A stretch of 64,000 nucleotides of DNA from Sporothrix humicola (GCA_021396245.1 WNYE01000003.1:434001-498000), one strand, 5' to 3'. Positions 1 to 11,447 are shown, counted from the first letter of the stretch. Notes: a model not told the origin generated them from the letters alone. A program made the numbers and translations.

Positions 1-890
1 CACAAAGGCGTCTACTTGCCAGTTTTCTTGTTCTCATCTGCAATCTATCAAGATTGCTTGGCTAGGCGGCCTCGAGGCTGTGTACTGCTCCTTGTCTGTT
101 GGTTTTCTCCTTTCATCGACAGACAGCCTTGCGAGTCGTATTCACGCATCAGAGGTCGACGGCCTATCGTTCTCTGTTGGAGACTGTAGGGGCAGGCGCC
201 AGTGAAGCTTTAGCGCCCCGCCTGCCCCACTATTGGCCGTTTTGTCTCGTACGAATCGCTTGTCGCCGGCTGTTGGCCTGGGCCTGGCCTCACAGTGAAT
301 GGCCTCAGATACTCTCAGAGAGAAGACCCCGCAGTTAACAAACGCAGGGTCGCGCCTTCTGTAAACGGGCGTTGGTGCAGAACATCCCGTGCAATCACTC
401 ATCGCTTCACCTCACTAGGCTTCACTCTGCCTGCCTTCCCATTTCAGACTCTGTTGACCTCGCGACCCCCTTTTTGCTCTTCTCCTTTTTGTAGTTGCTG
501 CCTTCCTCTTATTGATACCCAAGTCTGCCGACATTTCGACATCGACTTCCTCCTCCTCTCTTCTCTCTTCTCCAGCATCATCGACGCTCTCCACTTTGCG
601 ACCACACGAGACATCCTGTAGACGTCCATTTACCCCTCTATTTTTAAACGGCGTTGTCTTGCACCACAATTCGTATCGAACGGTCGAATTATTGCCTCAA
701 TAATCACCGTCGACTCTCGTCTTCGACTTTCCAGCAGGGCCATCGCGCCAATTCCAGCTTCTTCCGGCTTTCTTTCTGATCATCGCAAGCTTGTGCCAGC
801 ACTCGCCGATTGCCTCGTCGTCCCGACTACTACTTCTCCAACCATTTCCACGACGCGCATTCTGCGGTCGCGTGCAGAATTGCCGCCGCC
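1..890. other. upstream region of the E2 gene
   Basis: No gene could be supported here. The second half (about 420-880) is rich in C and T and runs up to the ATG at 891, as is common in leaders of fungal housekeeping genes. Open frames in it overlap on both strands, are short and have no family-like content. No part of a gene entering from the left edge was recognised. Confidence 0.5.
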
Positions 891-2305
891 ATGTCGGACC
901 AGTCGATCATCCGCATCTCCAAGGTTTGTCCTGTATTGTCGTGGGGCGACCAACATGTCTTGGGCACAATGTATCTCTAACATACCCTATCTAGGAACTG
1001 AGCGACATCCAACGGAGCTCTGATTTATCTCTTGCTGTCGCGTGCCGCGATGCCGACGTCCGAAATGTTACTGCCATGATTATCGGTCCGTCGGACACGC
1101 CGTACGAGTTTGGCTTCTTTGAGTTCGCGGTCAAATTTAGTAAGGACTACCCGCGCAAGTCGCCTGGCGTCACGGCCCTCACGACAAACCAGGGCCGCTG
1201 CCGCTTCAACCCCAACATTTACGCCAGCGGACGGGTGTGCCTTTCGATTCTCGGAACATGGCGCGGCGAGAGCGGCGAGGAGTGGTCTGCAGCACAGGGC
1301 CTGGAGTCCATATTGATTTCCATCCAGAGCCTCATGTCGAGCAACCCCTACGAAAACGAGCCTGGCTTCGAAGACGCCAACGACCCGCATGACAAGAAGA
1401 ACCAGGAGGACTACGTCCAAAAAATCCGACACGAGACGCTGCGCATCACCGTGATCATGCGGATGGAGGAGTACCTGGGCTTGATGGACGATAGACTCGG
1501 CCTGCTCGCCCAGGCAGAACGGTGTAACGTGGTCGAGGACATTGACATGGACGGCGGCGAGGAGCAGCCGGTGCCCTTTGAGCCGTTCAAGGACACGATC
1601 AAGCGGCGGTTCCTCTGGTACTACGACACGTACCTGGCGTCGATACGGAAGGCGGCCACCGAGGTCAAGGAGAACCTGACGTTTATGCGGATGCCATTTG
1701 AAGGTAGTAGCAACACGATGGAGGGCCGGTTCTGCTATGGCGAGCTCGAGAGGCGGCTCATCAAGATAAAAAAGGCATTGGACGCCGAGACGAAACAGTG
1801 GGCCGAGGAGGGCAAAGAGGCCACCGAGCAAGGCGTGACGATCGCGATTAACCTGCGCCGGCAGTATGAACAGGCCGTCGAAGCGTTTAAGCGCGATGGC
1901 ACGCCGCACAATATCGAGCTCGAGAACGACAACCCGTTTGTCTGGATCATCACCTACTTTGGCAAGCCCATGACAAACCTGGACGGCGGCCTCTTCCGGA
2001 TACGCTTGTCCATGAGCCCGCGGTTCCCGCAGGAGCAGCCGCGCGCGCGCTTCGAGAACAACATTTTCCACCACCGCATCGCGCAGGACGGCACACCGTG
2101 CTATGTGGTGCCGAACAACAAGCGCGAGGACGTGCGTTCGCACATTGAGGCGATCATTGACGCGCTCGAGGAAGAAAACCCGCCGTATGACCCGCGGACG
2201 CTCGTCAACCCGGAGGCACACAAGCTGTTCTGGGGCTCGCCCGAGGACCGTAAGATGTACAACCGCAGGCTGCGACGGACTGTCCAGCAGTCGCTGGAAG
2301 GGTGA
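891..2305 (+). CDS. two-domain E2 ubiquitin-conjugating enzyme, UBE2Z-like
   Basis: Transfers ubiquitin or a ubiquitin-like protein from an E1 to substrate through an active-site cysteine. Exon 1 is 891-923 (11 codons) and the intron is 924-994, joining SK to ELSDIQ in phase 0. The first UBC fold covers about residues 12-150. It has the motif RFNPNIYASGRVCLSIL with catalytic Cys93, followed by SAAQGLESILISIQSLM and NPYENEPGFE, a signature close to UBE2Z. A second UBC-like segment near residues 290-430 has DGTPCYVV with Cys380 at the catalytic spacing and ends in DPRTLVNPEAHKLFW. The plain frame stops at 2305 (447 aa). A GTGAGT donor at 2302 and an acceptor ending at 2359 would instead give a stop at 2369 (449 aa, ending SLEGDF). 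The E2 assignment is firm; activity of the second domain is inferred. Confidence 0.9.
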
Positions 2306-2369
2306 GTCGTCACGATCGTTGCCCATTGTCTCCCTACAAATATTTTCTAACCCTGTCAGTGACTTTTAA

Positions 2370-3022
2370 ATGATACGACTCAAGTTCCAGTTGAGAAGAT
2401 GGAGGGCCTCCGTTATATTTTCTAGGAGGTTTGCCGGCAATCGTCTAGGCTGTTTGCTCCTTGTTTCTTTTATACTTTCTACTACCCACTTCTGTAACTG
2501 CTTTATTCTACAGTCTGGTATTTTGGTCTCTATTGTTTTCTTACAGGAGTTTATAGCTGTCTTTGGTCTTTTGCTTTTAATCTCTTCAGCCAGCGATGGG
2601 TGGGACAAACGGGTTTGCTTTTTGCTCGAAATATTTTCTAGATACAGTTGCTTGTGAATACTTCCACATTTGACCCCATTTCTTCTCGTACCTCTTGTTC
2701 AGTGGTTCGCTTGTTACTGTCACAAATTAATACAAATTGTTAGTGTTATTTTTAATAATTTTATATTCCTGTTGGTAGCTTTCGTTTTCCTTTTTTGTTT
2801 TGATTGCTAGCCTTACAATCCGTCGCATAACTCGTAATAAACCCTTGATTTTCCTACCCATAAAAATAAAAAGAATCCCAACCCAACGCCGTTACCGATA
2901 TTCTAAGGACAAAAGAAACAAAGTAGAGAAGTAAAGAGGCAAAGAAGTAAAGAAGCAAAGAAGCAAAGAAGTAAAGAAGCAAAGAAGCAAAGAAGTAAAG
3001 GAGACGAAGAAAGTCACAAGAA
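2370..3022. other. AT-rich 3' region between convergent genes
   Basis: Lies between the 3' ends of two genes that point towards each other. It is AT-rich with long T runs typical of fungal 3' UTRs and polyadenylation regions, and it contains an octanucleotide array at its right end. No gene is supported. Confidence 0.6.
2941..2996. repeat. octanucleotide tandem array AAAGAAG(T/C)
   Basis: Seven perfect 8-bp units AAAGAAGY follow each other, with degenerate units on both sides (about 2921-3003). The last base of the units reads T C C T C C T, so the array also has a 24-bp higher-order period. It lies just outside the 3' end of the minus-strand gene. Confidence 0.9.
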
Positions 3023-3397
3023 TTATAACGAATCTGTTGAGTCAGAACGTCCGCGCTGGCTCTGGCTCTGGCTCTGACTCTGAGTCTGACCTCGACTCTG
3101 GCTCGGAGAACCCGTCACACTTGGATGAAGACGGCCGGTGTTTGGATGGATACGGGAACGGCCGCGTCGAGCTTCCGAAGCAGCATCCGTCTGTGCAACA
3201 GCGGGGTCGGCGTTGGCGGGGCTGGCGACATCGTTATTCACCACAAGAATGGCCATCCGATTACCGATTGGCACAAAAAAGTCCTGAATCTGGATATCCT
3301 CGTCCGCATCCAACCCAAGGTCGTCGTCTCTATCCGCCCGTGATGCGCCTTCGCCTTCAGGCGGGGGAATGCAACCACGGGGGCGGCCGGGGTCTTC
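3023..3397 (-). CDS. probable C-terminal exon of the preceding low-complexity protein
   Basis: An open frame of 124 codons continues in exactly the phase of the upstream 688-codon frame, directly after its TAG (3398-3400). It begins EDPGRPRG, passes a conserved-looking stretch (DIQIQDFFVPIGNRMAILVV) and ends in an SQ repeat resembling the SQ-rich tract in the main protein. The TAG could be the end of an intron acceptor. One candidate intron is 3505-3398 (108 nt, donor GTGGCC, branch-like GCTAAC), which would join NG to EDPG in phase 0. The donor is weak, so splicing, readthrough or a separate remnant are all possible. Coding content looks real; the junction is inferred. Confidence 0.5.
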   Translation of the reverse strand, partial: EDPGRPRGCIPPPEGEGASRADRDDDLGLDADEDIQIQDFFVPIGNRMAILVVNNDVASPANADPAVAQTDAASEARRGRSRIHPNTGRLHPSVTGSPSQSRGQTQSQSQSQSQRGRSDSTDSL

Positions 3398-5464
3398 CTA
3401 GCGCCGCGACCCAGATGAGCGGCCGCGTCTCGCAGCCGTCGCAGCAGCCGTTTGTGCAGCGCCGGGGTTAGCGGGGGCGGGGGCGTTTCCCGTCGGGGTG
3501 GCCACCCCATTAGTGGCTGGCGCAAACGGGTTCTGGGCCTGGGCTTGGGTTTGGAAGGGTTGGGGTGCCGGCGGCTGGGGCGGATGGACGATGGCAGCCT
3601 GGCCCAGAGCATCCCTCATAGGGTCGTACGGTGCGGCGATACCCTGGTACTCGGGCGCCGGGGGCATGTTGGCGGCTGCAACGGCCGCATTGTCATGTCC
3701 GCCGGCAAACGTGTAGATGGCGGAGGTGGAGGGCCCGCCCGCTTCACCAGCGTCTCCCACGATCGTGGCCGCGGCCGGCGCTCCAACAGGCGGCCGTCTG
3801 AGCTGCTCGGCATGCAGCTTTTCCAGGCCCTCACCGACGATGCCATACTTGTCCCAGTTGATGGGCGGCATGCGCACGACATTCTGTGGCTTGGGGAGGT
3901 TGAGGAGGTTGATGCCGCTGCCCGAAGAGTTGCTGTTGTTCAGTCTTCTTCTCGGCGTTGCAATCCTGCGACCGGCAATGGCTGGTCCCTGGCCAGCCAG
4001 TCCTTGCCCAGCATTCTCCGTGGTCATATCCACGTCGCCGTCCTTATCTTTGATGTGGGCCTTGTTGTCGTCCTCAGCCTTGACGTTTGCAGGAGCCTCG
4101 CTGTCGTTGTCGCTATCACTATCGCTAGAGTCGTTGGCGTTGGAGCTCGCCGCTGCAGCACGCCCGTCCTTAATGTCCTGGAGCTTCAGCATGTACGCCA
4201 GCGGGTCGGCCATGGCCTCCTCCTTGGCCCTTTGGAGGGCGACAATGTCGGCCACCGCCTTCTTCTTCTGGAGCTGCAAAATGGCCAGCGTGTTCTGGAT
4301 GGCGATGACGTCGGTGTTGGTGGAAAAGTCAATGGGCACCGGCGCCGGCGGGAGAGGGGCGTTGCTGTTGGCGTTGGCGTTGCCAATCGCCTGAGCATGT
4401 GCTGCGGTAGCGGCAGCGAGAGCGGCGTTGGCTGGACCAGGGGCAGGGACAGACTCGACAGCTGCAGCCGCCGCCGCCGCCGCTCGGTGTGCAGCTGCTT
4501 CACGTGCTGCCTCGGTGTGCGTGAAAATGGCCCGCCCAGACGTAAAGTTGGGCGTGTAAAACGTGCCGGACCCTGTGGTCGTCGGCGCCAGATGCGGCGG
4601 CATGTCGGCCGGGGCCAGCACCGGCGAGATAGGCGGCCGTGGCGGCGACCAGGCTCTCTGCTGGGGTTGTGCTTGCGCCTGTGCCTGTGCCTGCGCCGGT
4701 GGTTGAACCTGGGTTTGAGGCTGTGCCTGAGGTTGAGTCGGCGCCTGCGGCTGTGACTGGGGAACTTGCGGCGGCGTAATGGCTGATGTCGACACGGCCT
4801 TTGCCGCTTGCTTGGGCTTTGACGCTGCCTTGGGCGATACGCGGCTTGCCGCCTTTGTCGACGCTCCTTTAGGGGACGTCTTGGGTGTTGCGCCCGCCGA
4901 AGCGCCAGAAGCACCAGAAGCACCAGAAGCACCACTTGACGCACCCCCCGTGAAAGAAGGTGGCGACATGGACGAAAAGGCAAACGCCGGGATAGACGGC
5001 GCCGGTACCGGCGTCTCCTGGATCAGCGGCACACTCGGCGGCGGAACCGGAGTCTTTTGCTGAGACGAAGTCTGTGAAGAAGACTGTGACTGTGACGACT
5101 GTGACTGAGACTGCGACTGAGACTGAGGTGGGACTGGCGGGAGCACCGGTGTCTGCTGCACGGCCGGTGGACTGGTGCTGGTCTGAGATGTTGATGTCTC
5201 CTTTGATGATGTTGACGTATCCTTGTCCTTTGAAGTTGTGGTTGCTGCGGGCTTGTCTGTGCTGCTGCCTGCTGTGCCTGTTGAGGATGTGCTTGCACCC
5301 GCACCTGCACCTGATGCACCCCCGGTGCTTCCCTGTGGCGGCCGCAAGGCCTGTGGCGGGATCGGTGGCGGCTTGATCTCCGTCTCGACAACAGGCGGCC
5401 GGGCTGCCTGCGCACCGGCCGCGGTCTTGTCCTTGTCCTTGTCGGTGGAGTTTCCACCGGCCAT
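3398..5464 (-). CDS. low-complexity Ser/Gln/Pro/Ala-rich protein with a conserved-looking core
   Basis: 688 codons from the ATG at 5464. Residues 1-100 are rich in Ser, Thr and Lys. A region of (SQ)n and PQ/AQ repeats follows, with a four-fold SGA tract. The part that looks folded is in the second half: a helical segment (AIQNTLAILQLQKKKAVADI and following), an acidic patch, then MPPINWDKYGIVGEGLEKLH and EYQGIAAPYDPMRDAL. This arrangement suggests a nuclear or chromatin protein with a short conserved box, but I do not recognise the family and assign no function. A further 124 codons lie in phase beyond the stop and probably form its true C-terminus. It is convergent with the E2 gene. Confidence 0.7.
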   Translation of the reverse strand: MAGGNSTDKDKDKTAAGAQAARPPVVETEIKPPPIPPQALRPPQGSTGGASGAGAGASTSSTGTAGSSTDKPAATTTSKDKDTSTSSKETSTSQTSTSPPAVQQTPVLPPVPPQSQSQSQSQSSQSQSSSQTSSQQKTPVPPPSVPLIQETPVPAPSIPAFAFSSMSPPSFTGGASSGASGASGASGASAGATPKTSPKGASTKAASRVSPKAASKPKQAAKAVSTSAITPPQVPQSQPQAPTQPQAQPQTQVQPPAQAQAQAQAQPQQRAWSPPRPPISPVLAPADMPPHLAPTTTGSGTFYTPNFTSGRAIFTHTEAAREAAAHRAAAAAAAAVESVPAPGPANAALAAATAAHAQAIGNANANSNAPLPPAPVPIDFSTNTDVIAIQNTLAILQLQKKKAVADIVALQRAKEEAMADPLAYMLKLQDIKDGRAAAASSNANDSSDSDSDNDSEAPANVKAEDDNKAHIKDKDGDVDMTTENAGQGLAGQGPAIAGRRIATPRRRLNNSNSSGSGINLLNLPKPQNVVRMPPINWDKYGIVGEGLEKLHAEQLRRPPVGAPAAATIVGDAGEAGGPSTSAIYTFAGGHDNAAVAAANMPPAPEYQGIAAPYDPMRDALGQAAIVHPPQPPAPQPFQTQAQAQNPFAPATNGVATPTGNAPAPANPGAAQTAAATAARRGRSSGSRR

Positions 5465-8400
5465 GTTGAATAATGGACGGTAAAAGAGAATGTAAAAGTA
5501 AAAGAAAAAAGTAAAAGTAGAAGTAAATGATGGCGCACTTTCGCTAATGCGAAAGACGCAGAGTGGTGTTGTTCAACGTTTGGTGTTGTAAGAGTGGAAG
5601 TTGCCGTTGGAGTTGCTATTATTGGCAATTATTTACCCCACTGACCTCCAGTGCGGGGGCACGTGATGCCAGGCAGCGATAGCAGATAAGATTCAGCCAA
5701 TGGAAGGAGCTCTCGGCTGACCAGGGAACTAAATAAATGGGTCTTATTCACCAAAAGGTATTACGACGTACATCACTGACAACAAATAACAACACATCAT
5801 GACAGAGATGACTTACACAGAACATGAGAGGTGATGTACTGTATATGAATATGTACTTGAGGATCAGAGTTTTCACATTAAGGTTGGTGACTGTTTTTTT
5901 TCACGGCTAGTTTCATGAAAACATAAAAGCTTACGCAGTGCTGATGACTTAGCAAGCTGGTGAGGTAAATACTGGCCAGAATTGCTTCATTTTACTGTGT
6001 ATTCTGGCGTAGACACAGTATACCTTTTCCTTTTTTTTTTAAAAAAAAAAAAAAGAATATAAAATGAGACTAGTTATGACAATCTCGATTCGAGTTCTCA
6101 ACTTGAAATTGCACGACTGTTCAGCTGCAATTGGAGATAGAATAAGTACACGACAATGCCCAGTAACCAGAGACTTGTGAGAACTGGTTCATTACCACAT
6201 CGGCGAGGCTCTACAGGGGTCAAGCTTCATCGAACACGCAATAACGCGCGCAAATCCCATGAAGCCACAATGTTATTTATGGATAGATGCATCAAAGGCG
6301 CATTCGGTGTGCGAGTTTTATTTAAAGATTTTTTTTTTAAGAAAACAGAGACTCCGCCTAATGTTGCAGCACAAGCTTTTTGCTTTTTGCTTTTGGCTCT
6401 TCGTTCTTCGCTCTTCGCCGCTCATTTTCTTCTCGTTCTTTGTGCACGACTTTCGTTTGATATTCTCGCTGGCTCGCTGGCAAATGCTGGAGCGGTACGC
6501 GGCAACACGGGAGGGATGCAACGTGAGGCGGGAGGACGTAGGATGGAAGGAGTTGGCGGAGGAGATAAATATGAAGGAAAGAAAGGAAAAATAAGAACAG
6601 AAAGAGAAAACGGAGAAATGGAAGATCTACAGAACGAATGGGGAAGAAGAGAAAGACAAAAGGCAGAATACAAAGGTAAATCACCGAGAACCACAAACAC
6701 AGGCAACCCTCATCGACGGCTAAAGTCAATGGAAAGTGAGTGTTGTTAAGCTGTACTACTTGCACAGTCGTAGATTGCTGTAGATTAGATGTGGGAGAGA
6801 AGAGCCAATCGCAGAAATCGACGCCGATGCGCGACGAGCAGGAGGTTGCGTCAACTTGGTCGTCTTCCTTTTGTACAAAAGTCTTTTATTTCTTCTTCTT
6901 CCTTCTCCTTTTACCAGTCTTGGCATGCTAATTTTCCATGTGCGCCCTTGTTGATCAATAGGCGCGACTGTTGACCGATTCTCCATTGACATTTATATCA
7001 AACACCCAATTTGGAGAATAGGAGACACCGAGAACAAATGAAAGCGAGAGTGGTGTTCTTTGTCCATTTTCTATTTTCCATTTTCTATTGAACCACGCAC
7101 AGACTCGTCTGCAACGAAGAAACCCCAAAAGAGGGAAGCAATGTCCGTCTCCTGGTCTTTCTGTAGGCGTTCATGCAGGAGGAACAGCTGAATTTTCTTG
7201 GACTGTGCTGAACGGACCTTTCGGCTGCACACCGTACCAGCAACCACGTTGTAGCTGTTGCGCACAGGTACCGCGTGGGATATTTTTGGTATTTTTGGGA
7301 CATTTTTGGGACATTTGGGTCTTGGTTTTTACGTTTATTTTCTGCATTCTCTGGTTCGTGGGTTACAGACAGTTACAGACAGAGGTCTGTTCGCCGTTGT
7401 CTGGGAGGGATGAAAAATGAAAAATGGAAAAGAAAAGATGAAAGTAAACAAAAAAAAAAATGTCATGAGATCTTTGAATGTCTTTCGTCTTTCTTTCAGC
7501 TGGCCAAGAAGGCCGATAAACCAAGTTCAATCGGGCCACACCGATCGTACCTTTTGGACATTTCTATTTCGGGACAATGCCGCCGACTTGTCCACGCCAC
7601 CGGCTCTTCTTGGGCTCTTCCCCTCTTTTCGAGCTCCCTTTTGCAGTCAACTTCTCCAAACAGCGGAATCCATGCCGTACATACATCATGTGTATTTGCC
7701 GTCTTCTCATAAAAGGCAAGCAATCCTTTACATCTGCCTGGTTTGTCACAATTGCGTAAGTTGAGCGCATGATGTTTTGTTGTTTTGTGGCGTTGTTGGC
7801 GTCGTTTCCTTTTTCTTTTCTTTTTTTCGTTCTTTTAAACGAATCTCCACTCTGGACTCTGGGGAAAGCTTCCCCAGAGCCACTTGCTACCCCAGATCAG
7901 AAATCCTAATCTGACGACTTCTGACTTGGCTAACGAACACGTCCCGGCCGAGACGAGTGGAGGATTTGACGAACAACGGAAACAACGGCGGCGTAGCATT
8001 TATTGTTGGAAGAGAGGATTAAAAAAAGGTAAGAAAAAGGCAAGTAAACATTGGTGGACGATCAAGTAAGATATGCCCGCCCCGTAGAGTACTTGTACAG
8101 TCATACCTAACCAAAGAATCAGGCTTCTACAACAGTATGTCTAGTTTTTCTTTTTTTTCTCTTTATTTTCTCTCTTCTCTCTTCCCTTGTCGTTTCCTCC
8201 AGCTTTGGTTAACCTTTCCCCTCCTGCCAAGAGGGCAAATATTGACTGGGTCGACAAAACGAGGACAGCAGGGAAATAAAGGAAATAAAATAACAACGGG
8301 GGAGATAATTGGATATCCGGCCGTAGACCGACTCCACCTGCTGTCCATCGGCCCAAAGACGACCCAAACTTTGAGGGGAGAAAAGAGGAAAAGAAAGGAA

Positions 8401-9725
8401 GGAAAAAAAAAAGAGGTAGATAGATATAGCCTACATCGTCTAGCCTCGACTTCATTTTTGGGTATATTGCCATTTGGACCCCTCCATGCAAGCATGCCAC
8501 CTTTACCGTTTTGTTCGCGTGGCAAACCGCGTCTTAATATCTGGCTGTCAATCTTGTCAATCTCTCCATCTTGTCTAGCCTGATCTGGGGAAAAGAAGAA
8601 AAGGCAAGAGGCGATGCAGACAAGGAAGGAATAAAGAAGCGAGAGAGTCAAGTGAGGGGAAGAATTGACGGGTGAAGAGAGGGAGAGAGGAAAAGAAGAG
8701 ACCGACAGAAAGGGTGGTGTTGATTGACGCCGATCAAAGTCAGCTCTGGACAGAATCTTCCGACCCTGTCGTCTATCGTCTCGCCTCTCTGACTCCCCTC
8801 TGTTGCATCCTGGTATCGAAATGCTTGGAGAGCTTGGCCAGTCTGGGTAGCTGTCTCTCGAAAACGACTGCCGAAGTGTGGAGGAAGAGGAGAAGGAGGG
8901 AGTGGATGGAGACATCTGGCACATGGGGAAAAGCGAGCTAGCGAGAAAAGCAGAATTCAAAAAGTGCGGAGAGAGTCTTGGGGCAGGCAGGACAGACAAC
9001 GTGGGACAAGACAGCAGACGACACCAGACTCGTGTCAAACTGTAGGACTGTGCTCCAAAACTGCACGACGTGAACCGTTGAACATGAGATAGAGAAGATC
9101 CCTGTAGATTGTCGGGCGTCTTTCTGTACTTGCATGCATGCAGCTCTTCTTCCTTTCCTCCTTTCCTCTTGTGCATCGTCTCTCCCGCCTGTTGGAGATT
9201 TCCTGCTCAAACAGCCCACGACTCAAAACCATCCCGTGCCTCGGGGTTCGGGAAGGTAGATAGGGAGAAGGGGGAGTAAATAAATAAACTATATTAAAAT
9301 AAAATAAAGACTGGGCAGAGTGTGCTAGCTGAAGGATTCGATTTGGAAGCCAAGGAAAGAAGAGAACCAGAACACACAACGATACAACCCTATCCCCATT
9401 CTGTCGTTCTTCGTCGACTCGTGCCACGACCACCCCTGTCACCTCCTCTTCTTTTTGTCTTTTATTTTATTTTTATTTTTCTTCCCTTCCCGTGTTTGGT
9501 TCTTTTTTGTACAAGCACTCTCTCTTCTTGCCTGTTTATATAGCAATACCGCTCCCGTGTCCACCAGGTTCTCCTCTTTTTTCTGTTGTCTCCCCTTCTC
9601 TTCTTCTTTCCTTTATTTGTTCTTTTCTTCTTTTCTCCTCTTCTTCTCTTTTTTCTTCTCTCTTTCTCCTTCCCTTCCCTCTGTATCACCATCCATTCCC
9701 ATCTCACCACCAACTGATCGTCACC
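5465..9725. other. 4.3-kb gene-poor region
   Basis: Nothing here could be supported as a gene. It holds the upstream region of the minus-strand gene ending at 5464 and the leader of the MFS gene, which becomes very CT-rich from about 9440 to 9720. Notable short features are a T10-A14 self-complementary run at 6031-6054 and small direct repeats near 7063-7085 (CCATTTTCTATT) and 7280-7320 (ATTTTTGGGAC). The longest frames (for example minus 8163-9176) are made of Ser/Phe/Leu/Arg strings expected from CT/GA-rich DNA. Confidence 0.5.
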
Positions 9726-11447
9726 ATGTCCGAACCACGGAGGCACCTCGTGCACAGGTATGTTGTTTTTCTTTCTTTTCTTTTCTGTCCTCCCTTCGGT
9801 CGCTTTCGTCTCTAACAACCCAGCCACGCCAAAGAGGGTGACATCCCCGGAACGGTCGACCTCCGCGCTGCCGAGGGTGACGACACGGCCTACGGCCAGG
9901 CGCTGTACCCCGTCCCCGCCGAAGACCCCAACGACCCGCTGCAGTGGTCCAACACCAAGAAGTCGCTGATCCTCGCCATCTGCGCCATCTACTCGTTCCT
10001 GGGCAACTCGGCGCTGCTGGGGCCCTCGGTCTACATTGGCATCTATGCCGAAGAGTTTGGCATCGCACCCGGCGTCGCGTCCAACATTATCAGCTATGCC
10101 AACCTGGCGTTCGGCTTTGGCTCGCTGCTTCTGGTGCCGCTCTACCACAAGATCGGCCGCCGGCCCGTCATGCTGGGCTCCATGGTCATCTACTGCGCGG
10201 GCCTGATCGGCTGCTCGCAGTGCAAGACGTACGGGTCGCTGATGGCGTGCCGCGTGCTGCACGGTTTTGGGTCGGGCGTGTGTGAGGCGCTGCCCGTCCA
10301 GCTGGTGAATGACATTTTCTTTTTGCACGAGCGCGGCAAGCGGCTGGGCTACTACACCGTGTGTCTGTGTCTGGGCTCGACGGGCCCGATGTTTGCGGGC
10401 TTCATGCTGGCGGCCGACCTGTCGTGGACGCTGTTCTTCTGGGTCGAGTTTGCGTTTGCGGCGGCGCTGCTGGTGGCCGCCTTTTTCATTGTCGAGGAGA
10501 CGACGTACCACCGCGTGCCGCCGCCCATTTCGCCGTCGGCGACGTCGACCAACGTGGTGACGGGCGGTCTCGAGGGCGGCGAGGGCGAGAACGGCGAAAA
10601 GGTCAAGGCAGTCGCCCAGCACGACGACAACAGCAGCATCGGGGCGGCCGCCCGCAACGTGCCCGCCCGCAAGAGCTTTGTCGAGCAGCTCAAGTTCTGG
10701 GGCATCTGGGAAAAGGACTCGCCCTTCTTCATCATGATGGCCCGCTCCTTTACGTATTTCCTGGTCCCGCAGGTGTTCTGGGTCGTCACGACGTACGGCA
10801 TCTACATTGGCCTCGGCGCGCTCACGTTCAACTACATCTTCCCGATCAAAATCACCGTCGAGCCCTACAACTGGTCCGAGACGAGCTCCGGCCTGATCGC
10901 CCTGGCTTCGCTCATCGCCTATGTGCTCGCCTCGCCCTTTACGCCCGTCTCCGATATTCTGGCCGCCAAGCTGACCCGCCGCAACGGCGGCATCCGCGAG
11001 GCCGAAATGCGCCTCGGCGCCATGCTCCCCTCCATGCTCCTGGCCCCGACTGGCTTGATCCTCTTTGGCTTTGCCGCCGCCAAGAACATGCACTGGATCA
11101 CCTACTTTATGGGCGTCGGCATCACCCAGTTTGCCGGCTACTTTTATTTCACGTTCACGCTCGCCTACGCCATCGACAGCTACAGCTCCAACATTAGCGA
11201 GATGCTCATCGCCATGAACCTCGGCAAGCAGTCCATCAGCTTTGGCATGGGCTTCGGCCTGCTCGACTGGATCACCGAGCACGGGTATTTGACAATGATT
11301 GCCGGCGCCTTTACTGGCGTCCTGCTGGCCAACAACCTGACCCTCCTCATCTTTATGCTCTACGGCAAGCGCATCCGGACCTACATGGCCGGCACCTGGC
11401 TCGCGCGTCTGCACCGCAGCACCATCCGCGAGGTGGCCACCCATTAG
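9726..11447 (+). CDS. MFS transporter, DHA1-type
   Basis: Plasma-membrane transporter of the major facilitator superfamily, probably a proton antiporter for drugs or small cations; the substrate cannot be read from the sequence. Exon 1 is 9726-9757 and the intron 9758-9823, joining HLVHS to HAKEGDIPG. The product is 551 aa. The N-terminus carries DPNDPLQWSNTKKS, common just before the first helix of fungal DHA1 proteins. Motif A is seen as YHKIGRRPVMLGS, followed by RVLHGFGSGVCEALP and VNDIFFLHERGKRLGYYT, a signature of the fungal DHA1/HOL1-like group. A charged loop of about 80 residues separates the two six-helix halves, and several strongly hydrophobic segments follow. The leader is CT-rich. 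An 841-codon antisense frame over this gene is a shadow. Confidence 0.9.

Noticed and set aside
1025..2326. 433-codon minus-strand frame over the E2 gene
   Set aside because: Shadow of the sense gene, which has clear UBC motifs.
6156..6749. 197-codon plus-strand frame
   Set aside because: Mixed composition, no domain, and it overlaps open frames on the other strand.
8163..9176. 337-codon minus-strand frame in a gap
   Set aside because: Made of Ser/Phe/Leu/Arg strings from CT/GA-rich DNA. No motifs, and other frames over the same stretch are equally open.
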